Below, piece by piece: positions 55,778 to 64,000 of a stretch of 64,000 nucleotides of DNA. Each line of letters opens with the position of its first letter. Within the stretch, counting starts at the first letter, position 1. Position numbers and translations under genes: made by a program. The notes below the pieces were generated by a model. That model ran no database searches. It was not told the DNA's origin and saw only the letters and a list, made by a program, of their open reading frames with translations. Source of the stretch: Serratia oryzae (GTDB lineage Bacteria > Pseudomonadota > Gammaproteobacteria > Enterobacterales > Enterobacteriaceae); the NCBI RefSeq assembly GCF_001976145.1, contig NZ_MOXD01000008.1, positions 1 through 64,000 of the forward strand, given 5' to 3'.

Positions 55778-58486
55778 TTACTGCCAGCCGTAGCGGCGCA
55801 CGAACCAGCCCTTCACACACTGGGTCAACACCATATAACCGGCCAGAATCAGCGCCAGCCAAGGGAAGTAACTCAGCGGCAACGCCTGCAACTGCAGGAA
55901 ACCGGCCAACGGCGAGAAGGTCAGGCCGATACCGGTGACGATCACCACCAGCGTCATCACGCACAGCGGCCAGGCTGGGCGGCTCTGGATAAACGGGATT
56001 TTGCGCGTACGGATCATATGGACGATCAGCGTCTGCGACAGCAACCCTTCCACAAACCAACCCGACTGGAACAGCGTCTGCATTTCTGGCGTATTGGCTT
56101 TGAATACAAACCACAGCAGGCAGAAAGTCAGCACATCGAAGATCGAACTGATCGGCCCGAAAAATACCATAAAGCGCCCCAGATCGCCGGAATTCCAGCG
56201 CTGCGGCTGGGTGATCTGATCGTCGTCCACGTTATCGAATGGAATGGCGATCTGCGAAATGTCATACATCAGGTTCTGGATCAGCAAGTGCAGCGGCAAC
56301 ATCGGCAAAAAGGGCAAAAAAGCGCTGGCAATCAGCACGCTGAACACGTTACCGAAGTTGGAGCTGGCGGTCATCTTGATGTACTTCAGCATGTTGGCAA
56401 AGGTACGACGGCCTTCAAGCACACCCTGTTCCAGCACCATCAGGCTTTTTTCCAGCAGGATGATATCGGCCGCTTCTTTGGCAATATCCACCGCCGAATC
56501 CACCGAGATCCCAATATCCGCCGCCCGCAGCGCCGGAGCATCGTTAATGCCATCGCCCATAAAGCCGACCACATGCCCTTGCTTGCGCAGCAGTTGTACA
56601 ATGCGCTCTTTATGCAACGGCGTCAGTTTGGCGAACAGCGTGGTACGAGCCGCCGCCTGCGCCAGCTCGTCGTCATGCATCTGTTCAACTTCACGGCCAA
56701 GCAGCACCCGATCGGCCGCCAATCCCACCTCTCTGCACACTTTCGCTGCCACCAGCTCATTATCACCGGTGAGGATCTTGACGGTGACGCCGCTTTGTTT
56801 CAGCGCTGCCAATGCCGGAGCGGTGCTCTCTTTCGGCGGATCGAGGAAGGCGATATACCCTTCAAGGATCAGATCCGCTTCATCCGCCACGCCGTATTCG
56901 TACTCTGCCGCGGGCAGGATCTTGTTGGCGACCGCCACCACGCGCAACCCCTGCTGATTCAGATCGTCGGTCACGCGGCGAATGCGCGCCAGCAGGCTGT
57001 CACTGAGCGGGATCACCGCTTCTTCCTGGCGCACATGGCTGCAGATCGCCAGCATCTCTTCCAACGCACCCTTACATATCAGCTCATGATACTCGGTGTC
57101 TTTCTCTACTATCACCGACATCCGGCGGCGCTCGAAATCAAACGGGATCTCATCCACCTTGCGGTAATGCTGCAATAACTCCGGCTGTTGGCGTTCATCA
57201 GCACAGTTCAGCACTGCCACATCCAGCAGATTTTTCAGCCCAGTCTGATAAAAGCTGTTCAGCCAGGCATAGCGCAACACCCGTTCGTTGCTGGCGCCAA
57301 ACGCATCGGTGTGGCGCTCCAGCACGATCTTATCCTGGGTCAGAGTGCCGGTTTTATCGGTGCACAGAATATCCATAGCGCCGAAGTTCTGGATCGCATC
57401 CAAGCGCTTGACGATCACTTTCTGGCGCGACAGCTTGACCGCCCCTTTCGCCAGCGTGGAAGTGACGATCATCGGCAGCATTTCCGGGGTTAACCCCACC
57501 GCCACAGAGAGCGAGAACAGCGCAGCCTCCCACCAGTCCCCCTTGGTATAGCCGTTGATCAGCAGCACGATCGGCGTCATCACCAGCATAAAGCGGATCA
57601 GCAGCCAGCTCACTTTGCTGATACCGCTCTGGAAAGCGTTCGGTTGCTCATCCTGGCCGATCACGCGCTGCGCCAACTGGCCGAAATAGGTGTTACGGCC
57701 AGTGCCAATCACCATCGCCAGCGCGGTGCCGCTCACCACGTTGGTGCCCATAAAGCACAGGTTCTGGCACTCCAGCGGCGAATCCAGCGCAGTACGCGAT
57801 TCGACCCTTTTTTCTACCGGCAGCGATTCACCGGTCAGCGCGGCCTGGCTGATAAACAGATCCTTGGCGGAAAGCAGGCGCAGATCCGCCGGGATCATAT
57901 CGCCAGCGGCCAGCTTGATGATATCCCCCGGCACCAATTGGGCGATCGGCAGCTCAACGTGTTCGCTTTTACCGGTCAGCGCATCGCTGCGATACGCCGT
58001 TGCGGTGTTGCTCACCATCGCCTTCAGCGCGTCCGCCGCTTTATTGGAACGGGCTTCCTGAATGAAATGCAGCAGTGTGGAGATCAATACCATCAGGCCG
58101 ATCACCAACGCACCGGTCAGATCTTCAGTGGCGTAGGAAACCATCCCCAACACCGTCAGCAGCAGGTTGAACGGGTTGCGGTAACAGTGCCACAGATGGC
58201 GCCACCAGGTTTCGGCCTGCTGGTTTTCAATCACGTTGGCGCCAAACTGGCTGCGCGCGGCTTCGGCTTCGCGCTCGGTAATGCCTTCCGGGTGGCTGTT
58301 AAAGCGCTCATAAAGCTGCATCGCACTGGCAGCAGCACACTCCAGGCGCTGCTGAGCCAAGCCGGCAGGCAGCTCTTGCGCCACTCCGCTGACGCTTTCC
58401 AGCAAAGCATCACGCCGCACCAGGCGGCGCGGCAGGCTGCGGCTAAACAAGCCGAACAGTTGGCGGGGAATATTTTTGAATTTCAT
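55778..58486 (-). CDS. mgtA: Magnesium-importing P-type ATPase
   Basis: A 902-residue P3B-type ATPase (898 in E. coli), with A-domain TGES (SLPVEK follows), phosphorylation motif CTDKTGTLT, MGDGINDAPALRAADIG in the hinge, and about ten membrane segments. It imports Mg2+ at low magnesium. I chose ATG 58486 (MKFKNIPRQL), with GAGG eight bases upstream; GTG 58495 is less likely. It is preceded by a 5' leader of about 350 bases with a proline-rich mgtL frame, alternative hairpins and a PhoP promoter. Convergent with yahB. Confidence 0.97.
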   Translation of the reverse strand: MKFKNIPRQLFGLFSRSLPRRLVRRDALLESVSGVAQELPAGLAQQRLECAAASAMQLYERFNSHPEGITEREAEAARSQFGANVIENQQAETWWRHLWHCYRNPFNLLLTVLGMVSYATEDLTGALVIGLMVLISTLLHFIQEARSNKAADALKAMVSNTATAYRSDALTGKSEHVELPIAQLVPGDIIKLAAGDMIPADLRLLSAKDLFISQAALTGESLPVEKRVESRTALDSPLECQNLCFMGTNVVSGTALAMVIGTGRNTYFGQLAQRVIGQDEQPNAFQSGISKVSWLLIRFMLVMTPIVLLINGYTKGDWWEAALFSLSVAVGLTPEMLPMIVTSTLAKGAVKLSRQKVIVKRLDAIQNFGAMDILCTDKTGTLTQDKIVLERHTDAFGASNERVLRYAWLNSFYQTGLKNLLDVAVLNCADERQQPELLQHYRKVDEIPFDFERRRMSVIVEKDTEYHELICKGALEEMLAICSHVRQEEAVIPLSDSLLARIRRVTDDLNQQGLRVVAVANKILPAAEYEYGVADEADLILEGYIAFLDPPKESTAPALAALKQSGVTVKILTGDNELVAAKVCREVGLAADRVLLGREVEQMHDDELAQAAARTTLFAKLTPLHKERIVQLLRKQGHVVGFMGDGINDAPALRAADIGISVDSAVDIAKEAADIILLEKSLMVLEQGVLEGRRTFANMLKYIKMTASSNFGNVFSVLIASAFLPFLPMLPLHLLIQNLMYDISQIAIPFDNVDDDQITQPQRWNSGDLGRFMVFFGPISSIFDVLTFCLLWFVFKANTPEMQTLFQSGWFVEGLLSQTLIVHMIRTRKIPFIQSRPAWPLCVMTLVVIVTGIGLTFSPLAGFLQLQALPLSYFPWLALILAGYMVLTQCVKGWFVRRYGWQ

Positions 58487-58624
58487 GGTTCGCACCTCAC
58501 CACCCAGTGCCTCACGACAGTGGGTGAACAGGAGATCTGCACGCAGGAACGGCTTTCAGGCACGACAACACGGCCGCCCGGGCAGATCTTTCTATTACAA
58601 CAACAGGGGCGATGAAAACGCACC

Positions 58625-58683
58625 GCTGTTTACCGTTTATTTCTCCGGTAAAACAGCAACGCAATGCGGGGAGGTTTTACCGG
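58625..58683 (-). promoter_or_regulatory. Alternative hairpins of the mgtA leader
   Basis: On the minus strand GTTTTACCGG (from 58654 to 58645) can pair either with CCGGTAAAAC at the end of mgtL (58683-58674) or with CGGTAAACAGC (58635-58625). The two pairings exclude each other, the layout of a Mg2+/translation-sensing attenuator. Confidence 0.75.
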
Positions 58684-58724
58684 GGAAGCCGAATAACTGT
58701 TCTCGGGCTAGGATCGGGGTCCAT
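58677..58724 (-). CDS. mgtL: mgtA leader peptide MgtL
   Basis: A 15-residue frame MDPDPSPRTVIRLPR followed by TAA. It matches the Salmonella MgtL style (MDPEPTPLPR...) in its Asp-Pro-rich start. In the known mechanism, low Mg2+ or low proline stalls or destabilises the ribosome on such codons and permits reading into mgtA. The stop codon lies inside the 5' arm of one alternative hairpin. Confidence 0.85.
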   Translation of the reverse strand: MDPDPSPRTVIRLPR

Positions 58725-58846
58725 AAAGACTGCATCTCCGGTAAATAAAAAGATTGAATGACCACCGCAGTCATTCCGTTTTGCGCAAAGATCCCCACTT
58801 TGCACCAAGATTCATAGCGCAAAATACGCTATTGTGGGGTGTCATC

Positions 58847-58881
58847 AGTCTAGGCCTCTTAACATAAACAACAAGTAAACC
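58847..58881 (-). promoter_or_regulatory. PhoP box and promoter of mgtA
   Basis: On the minus strand GGTTTA-CTTGT-TGTTTA (58881-58865) is a perfect PhoP direct repeat. Twelve bases downstream lies TAGACT (58852-58847) as -10. The box ends on the base before the treR ATG at 58882. Confidence 0.88.
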
Positions 58882-59832
58882 ATGCAAAACCGGCTGACAA
58901 TCAAGGATATCGCCCGCCTGAGCGGAGTGGGTAAATCCACCGTATCACGCGTATTGAATAACGAAGGCAGCGTAAGCCCGCAAACCCGTGAGCGGGTGGA
59001 GGCGGTGATCCGCAGCCACGGCTTTACGCCGTCCAAATCAGCGCGCGCCATGCGCGGCCAAAGCGACAAGGTGGTGGCGATCATCGTTTCGCGGCTGGAT
59101 TCACCGTCAGAAAATCAGGCGCTGCGCACCATGCTGCCGTTGCTGTATCAGCACGGTTTTGACCCGATCGTGATGGAAAGCCAGTTTGAAACCCGCCTGG
59201 TGCAGGAGCACCTGCATGTCTTGCAGCAGCGCAACGTCGACGGGGTGATCCTGTTCGGCTTTACCGGCCTGAGCGCCGCGATGTTAGCGCCCTGGCAGGA
59301 GAAAATGGTGGTAATGGCGCGCGATTATCCCGGTATTTCTTCCGTCTGTTATGACGATGATGGCGCGGTAAAACTGCTGATGCAGCGTTTACGCCAGTTG
59401 GGCCATGCCCATATCAGCTACCTCGGCGTGCAGGAAACCGACGCCACTACCGGGATGCGCCGCTACCAGGCCTATCTTGATACCTGCCGTGAGTTGAAGA
59501 TCCCACCGGTTGCCGCGCTGGGTGAACTGAGCTATCAGAGCGGTTTCCAGCTGGCTGCCAGCGTGGTTGAACCCCATACCAGCGCGCTGGTGTGCGCGTC
59601 GGATACCATCGCCCTCGGCGCGATGAAATATCTGCAACAGCAACAACCTCTTGCGCCGATACAGGTGTGCGCCATTGGCAACACCCCGTTGCTGAACTTC
59701 CTGTTCCCGGAGACATTCTCCGTCGAACTCGGCTATGGCGCCGCCGGGCAGCAGGCCGCCCAGCAACTGCTTGGCCAGCTCAGCGGTGAGCTAGGTGTGC
59801 GCCAGATCATTATTCCCAGCAGGCTGGCCTGA
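58882..59832 (+). CDS. treR: Trehalose operon repressor TreR
   Basis: A 316-residue LacI-family repressor (315 in E. coli). The N-terminal HTH is LTIKDIARLSGVGKSTVSRVLNNEG, followed by a hinge and a periplasmic-binding-like sensor for trehalose 6-phosphate. It lies divergent from mgtA, as in E. coli, but is separated here from treBC by an ERIC element and a lipase gene. The PhoP box of mgtA covers its ribosome-binding region. Confidence 0.96.
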   Translation: MQNRLTIKDIARLSGVGKSTVSRVLNNEGSVSPQTRERVEAVIRSHGFTPSKSARAMRGQSDKVVAIIVSRLDSPSENQALRTMLPLLYQHGFDPIVMESQFETRLVQEHLHVLQQRNVDGVILFGFTGLSAAMLAPWQEKMVVMARDYPGISSVCYDDDGAVKLLMQRLRQLGHAHISYLGVQETDATTGMRRYQAYLDTCRELKIPPVAALGELSYQSGFQLAASVVEPHTSALVCASDTIALGAMKYLQQQQPLAPIQVCAIGNTPLLNFLFPETFSVELGYGAAGQQAAQQLLGQLSGELGVRQIIIPSRLA

Positions 59833-59901
59833 TGATGGTTGCCCATCATCATTTTACCCGCCGCGCAACAATGCTGTATTTCGTGCCGCTGTCGAATAAT
59901 A

Positions 59902-60028
59902 TATACCCAAAATAATTCGAGTTGCTTGTAGGCGGCAACCGAATGAATCCCCAGGAGCTTACATCAGTAAGTGACTGGGGTGAACAAGGGCAGCCAACAC
60001 CCAAGCAACTTGAAGTATGACGGGTATA
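59902..60028. repeat. ERIC element between treR and the lipase
   Basis: A full-length 127-bp ERIC with terminal TATACCC/GGGTATA and core GAATCCCCAGGAGCTTAC...GTAAGTGACTGGGGTGAA. It is nearly identical in its core to the copy at 26448. No gene is present in the rest of 59833-60179. Confidence 0.93.
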
Positions 60029-60179
60029 AATACCTTTATTGAATATTAATATTCAACAGCATCACCATGTGGCATTTTTTGTATTACCCCCCACACAACG
60101 GTCATGGCATGTAGAAATTATCACCGCGCTTTACTCTTTATTTGGCCATATTGCCAAATAATCATGAAAGGTATTCATC

Positions 60180-61058
60180 ATGTCTCAACCATTAAAATAT
60201 CCAATTATTCTCGTTCACGGCTTCAGTGGTTTCGATAAGATCGCTGGGCTCTATCCTTACTTTTTCGGTATTCAGCCCGCACTGGAAAAGGCGGGAGCGG
60301 CCGTATTCACCGCTTCTCTATCGGCAGAAAACAGTAATGAAGCTCGTGGGGAACAATTACTCAGTTTTGTAAAACAAGTCACCCAGCTAACCGGTGCCCC
60401 CAAGGTCAACCTGATTGGCCACAGCCAGGGCCCGTTGGCCTGTCGCTACGTCGCCGCCATTCACCCCGAACTGGTTGCATCTGTAACCTCCGTAAATGGG
60501 GCAAACTTTGGTTCGGAAATTGCCGATCTGGTCCGTTTGGCAGTGAAACCTGGATCCCTTCCAGAGGCGATTGCAAGCGCAGTGATGAACGCTTTCGGTT
60601 CATTCCTTTCCCTTATGACCGGCCGCCCTTCCCTGCCACAAGACAGCGTTGCCGCGCTTAACTCACTCACCAGCGCAGGCGTTGCTGAATTCAATGCCAA
60701 ATATCCGCAGGGGTTACCTACTCAGTGGGGAGGGGAAGGTAAAGAGTTTGAGAATGGCGTTTATTATTATTCTTGGGGTGGGGTTATTAATTACAATCCG
60801 ATTGAACAGGGGCTTAATAATTTTGATCCGCTGCATACTTCAATGGTTGCCCTTTCATTTCTGTTCACCAAAGAACGTTTCCAGAATGATGGGTTGGTTG
60901 GGCGCTATAGTATGCATCTCGGTAAGGTGATCCGCTCCGATTATTCAATGGATCACCTGGATGCGATCAATCAAACTGCCGGGGTTGTCACCAGCAGTAC
61001 CAACCCTGTTCAACTGTTTGTTGATCACGTGGCTCGTTTAAAGTCGAAAGGATTATAA
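60180..61058 (+). CDS. Triacylglycerol lipase, Proteus-type family I
   Basis: A 292-residue alpha/beta hydrolase starting [18 protein letters not shown], with the oxyanion HGF region, nucleophile elbow GHSQG (S82), a C-terminal Asp in FDPLHTSM or DGLVGRYS context, and His in MDHLDAINQ. This is the layout of the Proteus/Serratia-type family I.1 lipases, which are secreted without a classical signal peptide; none is visible here either. The gene sits between treR and treB, which are usually adjacent, and its codon use is more AT-rich than that of its neighbours, so it was probably inserted. No foldase gene lies beside it. Confidence 0.9.
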   Translation: MSQPLKYPIILVHGFSGFDKIAGLYPYFFGIQPALEKAGAAVFTASLSAENSNEARGEQLLSFVKQVTQLTGAPKVNLIGHSQGPLACRYVAAIHPELVASVTSVNGANFGSEIADLVRLAVKPGSLPEAIASAVMNAFGSFLSLMTGRPSLPQDSVAALNSLTSAGVAEFNAKYPQGLPTQWGGEGKEFENGVYYYSWGGVINYNPIEQGLNNFDPLHTSMVALSFLFTKERFQNDGLVGRYSMHLGKVIRSDYSMDHLDAINQTAGVVTSSTNPVQLFVDHVARLKSKGL

Positions 61059-61273
61059 CTTTCGTTTAATCAACGCCTGTCAATAATCCCCCCTGCCGGG
61101 GCTGACAATGCCCGGCTACCTATCACAGCGCCCCGTTAAAAACCGCAGGCCCTTAGCGGGCCAACCCGAACCCATAAGCCGTTACCAACATTTAGAATAA
61201 TCAATATGTTAAGGCTGCATTGCTCTGATGGGATCCAGATCCCTTGATGATCCATTTTGTGATCCTCAACCCA

Positions 61274-61293
61274 AAATGGGAACGTTCCCATTT
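61274..61293. promoter_or_regulatory. TreR operator
   Basis: AAATGGGAACGTTCCCATTT is a perfect 20-bp palindrome 66 bases before treB, in the form expected of a LacI-family operator. The rest of 61059-61359 holds a GCCGGG/CCCGGC hairpin (61095-61116) after the lipase and no gene. Confidence 0.85.
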
Positions 61294-61359
61294 CATAAAC
61301 ACCCGCGAATGACTAAGCTTTATTTATCCACACCTCTGCGCCTAAAAAAGGGTTTCATC

Positions 61360-62775
61360 ATGAGTAAAGTTCAGCAGCAGGATATCGACCGCCTGATTGT
61401 GCTGGTGGGTGGCAGCGAGAACATCGCCACCGTCAGCCACTGTATTACCCGTTTGCGTTTCGTGCTTAACGATCCCGCCAAGGCCAACCCTAAAGCGATC
61501 GAAGAGCTGCGTATGGTCAAAGGCTGCTTTACCAACGCCGGGCAGTTCCAGGTCGTCATTGGCCCGGAAGTGGGCGATTACTATAAAGCGCTGATCGCCA
61601 CCACCGGCGGCAACGAAGCTAACAAAGAACAGGCCAAGCTGGCCGCACGCCAGAACATGACCTGGTTCGAACGTGCTATCTCGCACTTCGCTGAAATCTT
61701 CTTCCCGCTGCTGCCAGCCTTGATCAGCGGCGGTTTGATCCTCGGCTTCCGCAACGTGATCGGCGATATCCCGATGTCTGGCGGGCAAACGCTGGCCCAG
61801 ATGCATCCGGCCTGGAAAACCATTTACGATTTCCTGTGGCTGCTCGGTGAAGCCATCTTTATGTTCCTGCCGGTCGCTATCTGCTGGTCAACGGTGAAGA
61901 AGATGGGCGGCACGCCGGTACTCGGGATCGTGATGGGCATTACCTTAGTTTCGCCACAGTTGATGAACTCCTACCTGCTCGGCCAGCAGGTGCCGGAAGT
62001 GTGGAACTTCGGCTGGTTCACCATTCAGAAAGTGGGCTATCAGGCGCAGGTGATCCCGTCGATCCTCGCCGGCCTGACGCTGGGCTGGATCGAAACCCGG
62101 TTGAAAAAGATCGTGCCGGATTATCTGTATCTGGTCGTGGTGCCGGTGGTTTCTCTGCTATTGGCCGTGTTCCTGGCGCACACGCTGATCGGCCCATTTG
62201 GCCGCATGATCGGCGACGGCGTAGCCTGGGCGGTAAAAGCGGTGATGACCGGCAGCTTTGCGCCGATCGGCGCTGCGCTATTCGGCTTCCTGTATGCGCC
62301 GCTGGTGATTACCGGTGTGCATCAGACCACGCTGGCGATCGACATGCAGATGATCCAAAGCATGGGCGGCACGCCGGTCTGGCCGCTGATTGCACTGTCT
62401 AACATCGCGCAGGCCTCGGCGGTGCTTGGCATTATCATTATCAGCCGCAAGGCCAACGAGCGTGAAATTTCAGTACCGGCGGCGATCTCAGCCTACCTCG
62501 GCGTTACCGAACCGGCCATGTACGGTATCAACCTCAAATATCGCTTCCCAATGCTGTGCGCGATGATCGGCTCAGCCATCGCAGGCCTGATTTGCGGCTT
62601 GACCGGCGTGATGGCCAACGGCATCGGCGTCGGCGGCTTGCCGGGGATTCTCTCCATTAAACCGCAGTTCTGGGCAATCTATTCTCTGGCGATTCTGGTT
62701 GCTGTAATAGTCCCGCTGCTGCTGACCATCATGGTGTACAAACGCAAGGCCAGCCGCGGTGAGTTGCCGGTCTGA
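61360..62775 (+). CDS. treB: PTS trehalose-specific EIIBC component
   Basis: A 471-residue membrane protein (473 in E. coli). The N-terminal IIB domain has the phosphorylated Cys in ATVSHCITRLRFVL, and the IIC domain has about ten hydrophobic segments. It takes up trehalose and releases trehalose 6-phosphate using IIA-Glc. I chose ATG 61360 (MSKVQQQDIDRLI) on the E. coli N terminus. It is followed 61 bases later by treC. Confidence 0.97.
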   Translation: MSKVQQQDIDRLIVLVGGSENIATVSHCITRLRFVLNDPAKANPKAIEELRMVKGCFTNAGQFQVVIGPEVGDYYKALIATTGGNEANKEQAKLAARQNMTWFERAISHFAEIFFPLLPALISGGLILGFRNVIGDIPMSGGQTLAQMHPAWKTIYDFLWLLGEAIFMFLPVAICWSTVKKMGGTPVLGIVMGITLVSPQLMNSYLLGQQVPEVWNFGWFTIQKVGYQAQVIPSILAGLTLGWIETRLKKIVPDYLYLVVVPVVSLLLAVFLAHTLIGPFGRMIGDGVAWAVKAVMTGSFAPIGAALFGFLYAPLVITGVHQTTLAIDMQMIQSMGGTPVWPLIALSNIAQASAVLGIIIISRKANEREISVPAAISAYLGVTEPAMYGINLKYRFPMLCAMIGSAIAGLICGLTGVMANGIGVGGLPGILSIKPQFWAIYSLAILVAVIVPLLLTIMVYKRKASRGELPV

Positions 62776-62836
62776 ATCAATAAGGGGCCTGCCTGCGGGT
62801 GGGCCTATGGCAATACATAAAGAGGCAACGCTTCCG

Positions 62837-64000
62837 ATGAGCAATCCTATCCCCTGGTGGCAAAACGGTGTCATCTATCAAATCTACCCAAAGAGCTTCC
62901 AGGACAGCACTGGCAACGGCTATGGCGATCTGGCGGGTGTCATCCAGCGGCTGGACTATTTACAGGAACTGGGGATCGACGCCATCTGGCTGACGCCGGT
63001 GTATGTGTCGCCGCAGGTGGATAACGGCTACGACGTGGCCGACTACTGCGCCATCGATCCGGCCTATGGCACCCTGGCGGACTTTGAGCGGTTGGTGGCA
63101 CAGGCCCACCAGCGCGGCATCCGCATCGTGATGGATATGGTGTTCAACCATACCTCCACCGAGCACCCGTGGTTTAGAGCGGCACAGGATCGCCACAGCC
63201 CGCTGCGCCAGTTCTATATCTGGCGCGACGGTGAGGGTAATGCACCGCCCAATAACTGGCGTTCCAAGTTCGGCGGCAACGCCTGGCAATGGCATGCCGA
63301 CAGCGGCCAGTATTACCTGCACCTGTTCGCCACCGAGCAGGCCGATCTCAACTGGGAGCACCCGCCGGTGCGCGAAGAGCTGAAGAAAGTGTGTCAGTTC
63401 TGGGCGGATAAGGGCGTCGACGGGTTGCGCCTCGACGTGATCAATCTGGTCTCCAAACAGCAGGACTTCCCTAACGATATCCAGGGCGATGGCCGCCGTT
63501 TCTATACCGATGGCCCGCGCATCCACGAGTTCCTGCAGGAAATGAGCCGCGAGGTGTTTCAGCCGCGCGGCCTGATGACCGTGGGCGAAATGTCCTCCAC
63601 TTCGCTGGAGCACTGCCAGCAGTACGCGGCGCAGGGTGGCAAAGAACTGTCGATGACTTTCAACTTCCATCACTTAAAGGTGGACTACGCTAACGGGCAG
63701 AAATGGACGCTGGCTGCGCCGGATTACGTTGAGCTGAAACAGATTTTCCGCCACTGGCAGCAAGGCATGCACAACCGTGCCTGGAACGCGCTGTTCTGGT
63801 GTAACCACGATCAGCCACGCATCGTTTCGCGCTTTGGCGACGAGGGCGAACTGCGCGTCACCGCCGCCAAGATGCTGGCGATGCTGCTGCACGGTATGCA
63901 GGGTACGCCGTATATTTATCAGGGCGAAGAGCTCGGCATGACCAACCCCGGTTTTAGTCATATCAGTCAGTATCGTGACGTGGAAAGCCTGAATATGTAC
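62837..64000 (+). CDS. treC: Trehalose-6-phosphate hydrolase, N-terminal part
   Basis: The first 388 codons of TreC (about 550 in E. coli), open to the window edge. It is a GH13 alpha-glucosidase with the first conserved region VYVSPQVDNGYDV, nucleophile D200 in DGLRLDV, acid/base E251 in VGEMSS and the NHDQPR region near residue 320. It splits trehalose 6-phosphate into glucose and glucose 6-phosphate. Start MSNPIPWWQNG has AGAGGC upstream. Confidence 0.96.
   Translation, partial: MSNPIPWWQNGVIYQIYPKSFQDSTGNGYGDLAGVIQRLDYLQELGIDAIWLTPVYVSPQVDNGYDVADYCAIDPAYGTLADFERLVAQAHQRGIRIVMDMVFNHTSTEHPWFRAAQDRHSPLRQFYIWRDGEGNAPPNNWRSKFGGNAWQWHADSGQYYLHLFATEQADLNWEHPPVREELKKVCQFWADKGVDGLRLDVINLVSKQQDFPNDIQGDGRRFYTDGPRIHEFLQEMSREVFQPRGLMTVGEMSSTSLEHCQQYAAQGGKELSMTFNFHHLKVDYANGQKWTLAAPDYVELKQIFRHWQQGMHNRAWNALFWCNHDQPRIVSRFGDEGELRVTAAKMLAMLLHGMQGTPYIYQGEELGMTNPGFSHISQYRDVESLNMY

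Overview
The window comes from an enterobacterial chromosome, most probably Serratia or a close relative. The right three quarters hold core genes in a familiar enterobacterial order (lptG-lptF, pepA-holC-valS, miaE, rraB, argF, pyrLBI-ridA, mgtA, treR...treBC). There are three ERIC elements, GC-rich host codon usage, and Serratia-like accessory genes (a GH20 hexosaminidase, a GH28 polygalacturonase, a secreted-type lipase).

Positions 1-16.5 kb are accessory DNA at the 3' end of a tRNA-Leu(CAA) gene (leuX, 16498-16582, minus strand). Two P4-type elements appear to sit in tandem. The inner one runs from the tRNA to a near-perfect copy of the tRNA 3' end at 4804-4823. It carries its own integrase (15026-16279), a P4-like replication module (primase-helicase, AlpA, an Ash-type leader region, an iteron cluster that looks like an origin), divergent Ner-like and XRE regulators, a second internal tyrosine recombinase, a HigBA-like toxin-antitoxin pair, and a SIR2-HerA anti-phage operon. 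The outer one starts at 4804 with a second integrase (3371-4642). It carries a two-gene DUF4297 nuclease plus Rad50/SMC-like ATPase module that resembles Lamassu, and runs off the left edge past an IS66-type fragment. Both integrase-proximal ends carry a terminator just beyond the tRNA 3' end copy.

Positions 17-22.3 kb hold a short D-erythronate-type sugar acid locus (DeoR regulator, denD, GntP permease) and a lipoprotein polygalacturonase with a possible KdgR operator. Positions 22.4-33.9 kb are mainly core: LPS export permeases, pepA, holC, valS, a GNAT acetyltransferase, REP-like repeats, a GMC oxidoreductase, miaE and rraB. Positions 34-42.7 kb hold argF behind two ARG boxes, a five-gene peptide-type ABC importer, the pyrimidine operon with its pyrL attenuator, and ridA.

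Positions 42.8-55.8 kb hold a GH20 hexosaminidase and then a yahDEFGIJ-like operon with its divergent LysR regulator yahB. It combines an FdrA/DUF1116/DUF2877 carbamoyltransferase-like trio, a carbamate kinase, a Tat-exported amidohydrolase and a purine/pyrimidine-type permease. Together these suggest an energy-yielding catabolic route ending in carbamoyl phosphate. An 88-bp tandem repeat array splits this operon. Positions 55.8-64 kb hold mgtA with a recognisable mgtL leader and PhoP box, treR, a lipase placed inside the tre locus, treB behind a perfect TreR palindrome, and the first 388 codons of treC.
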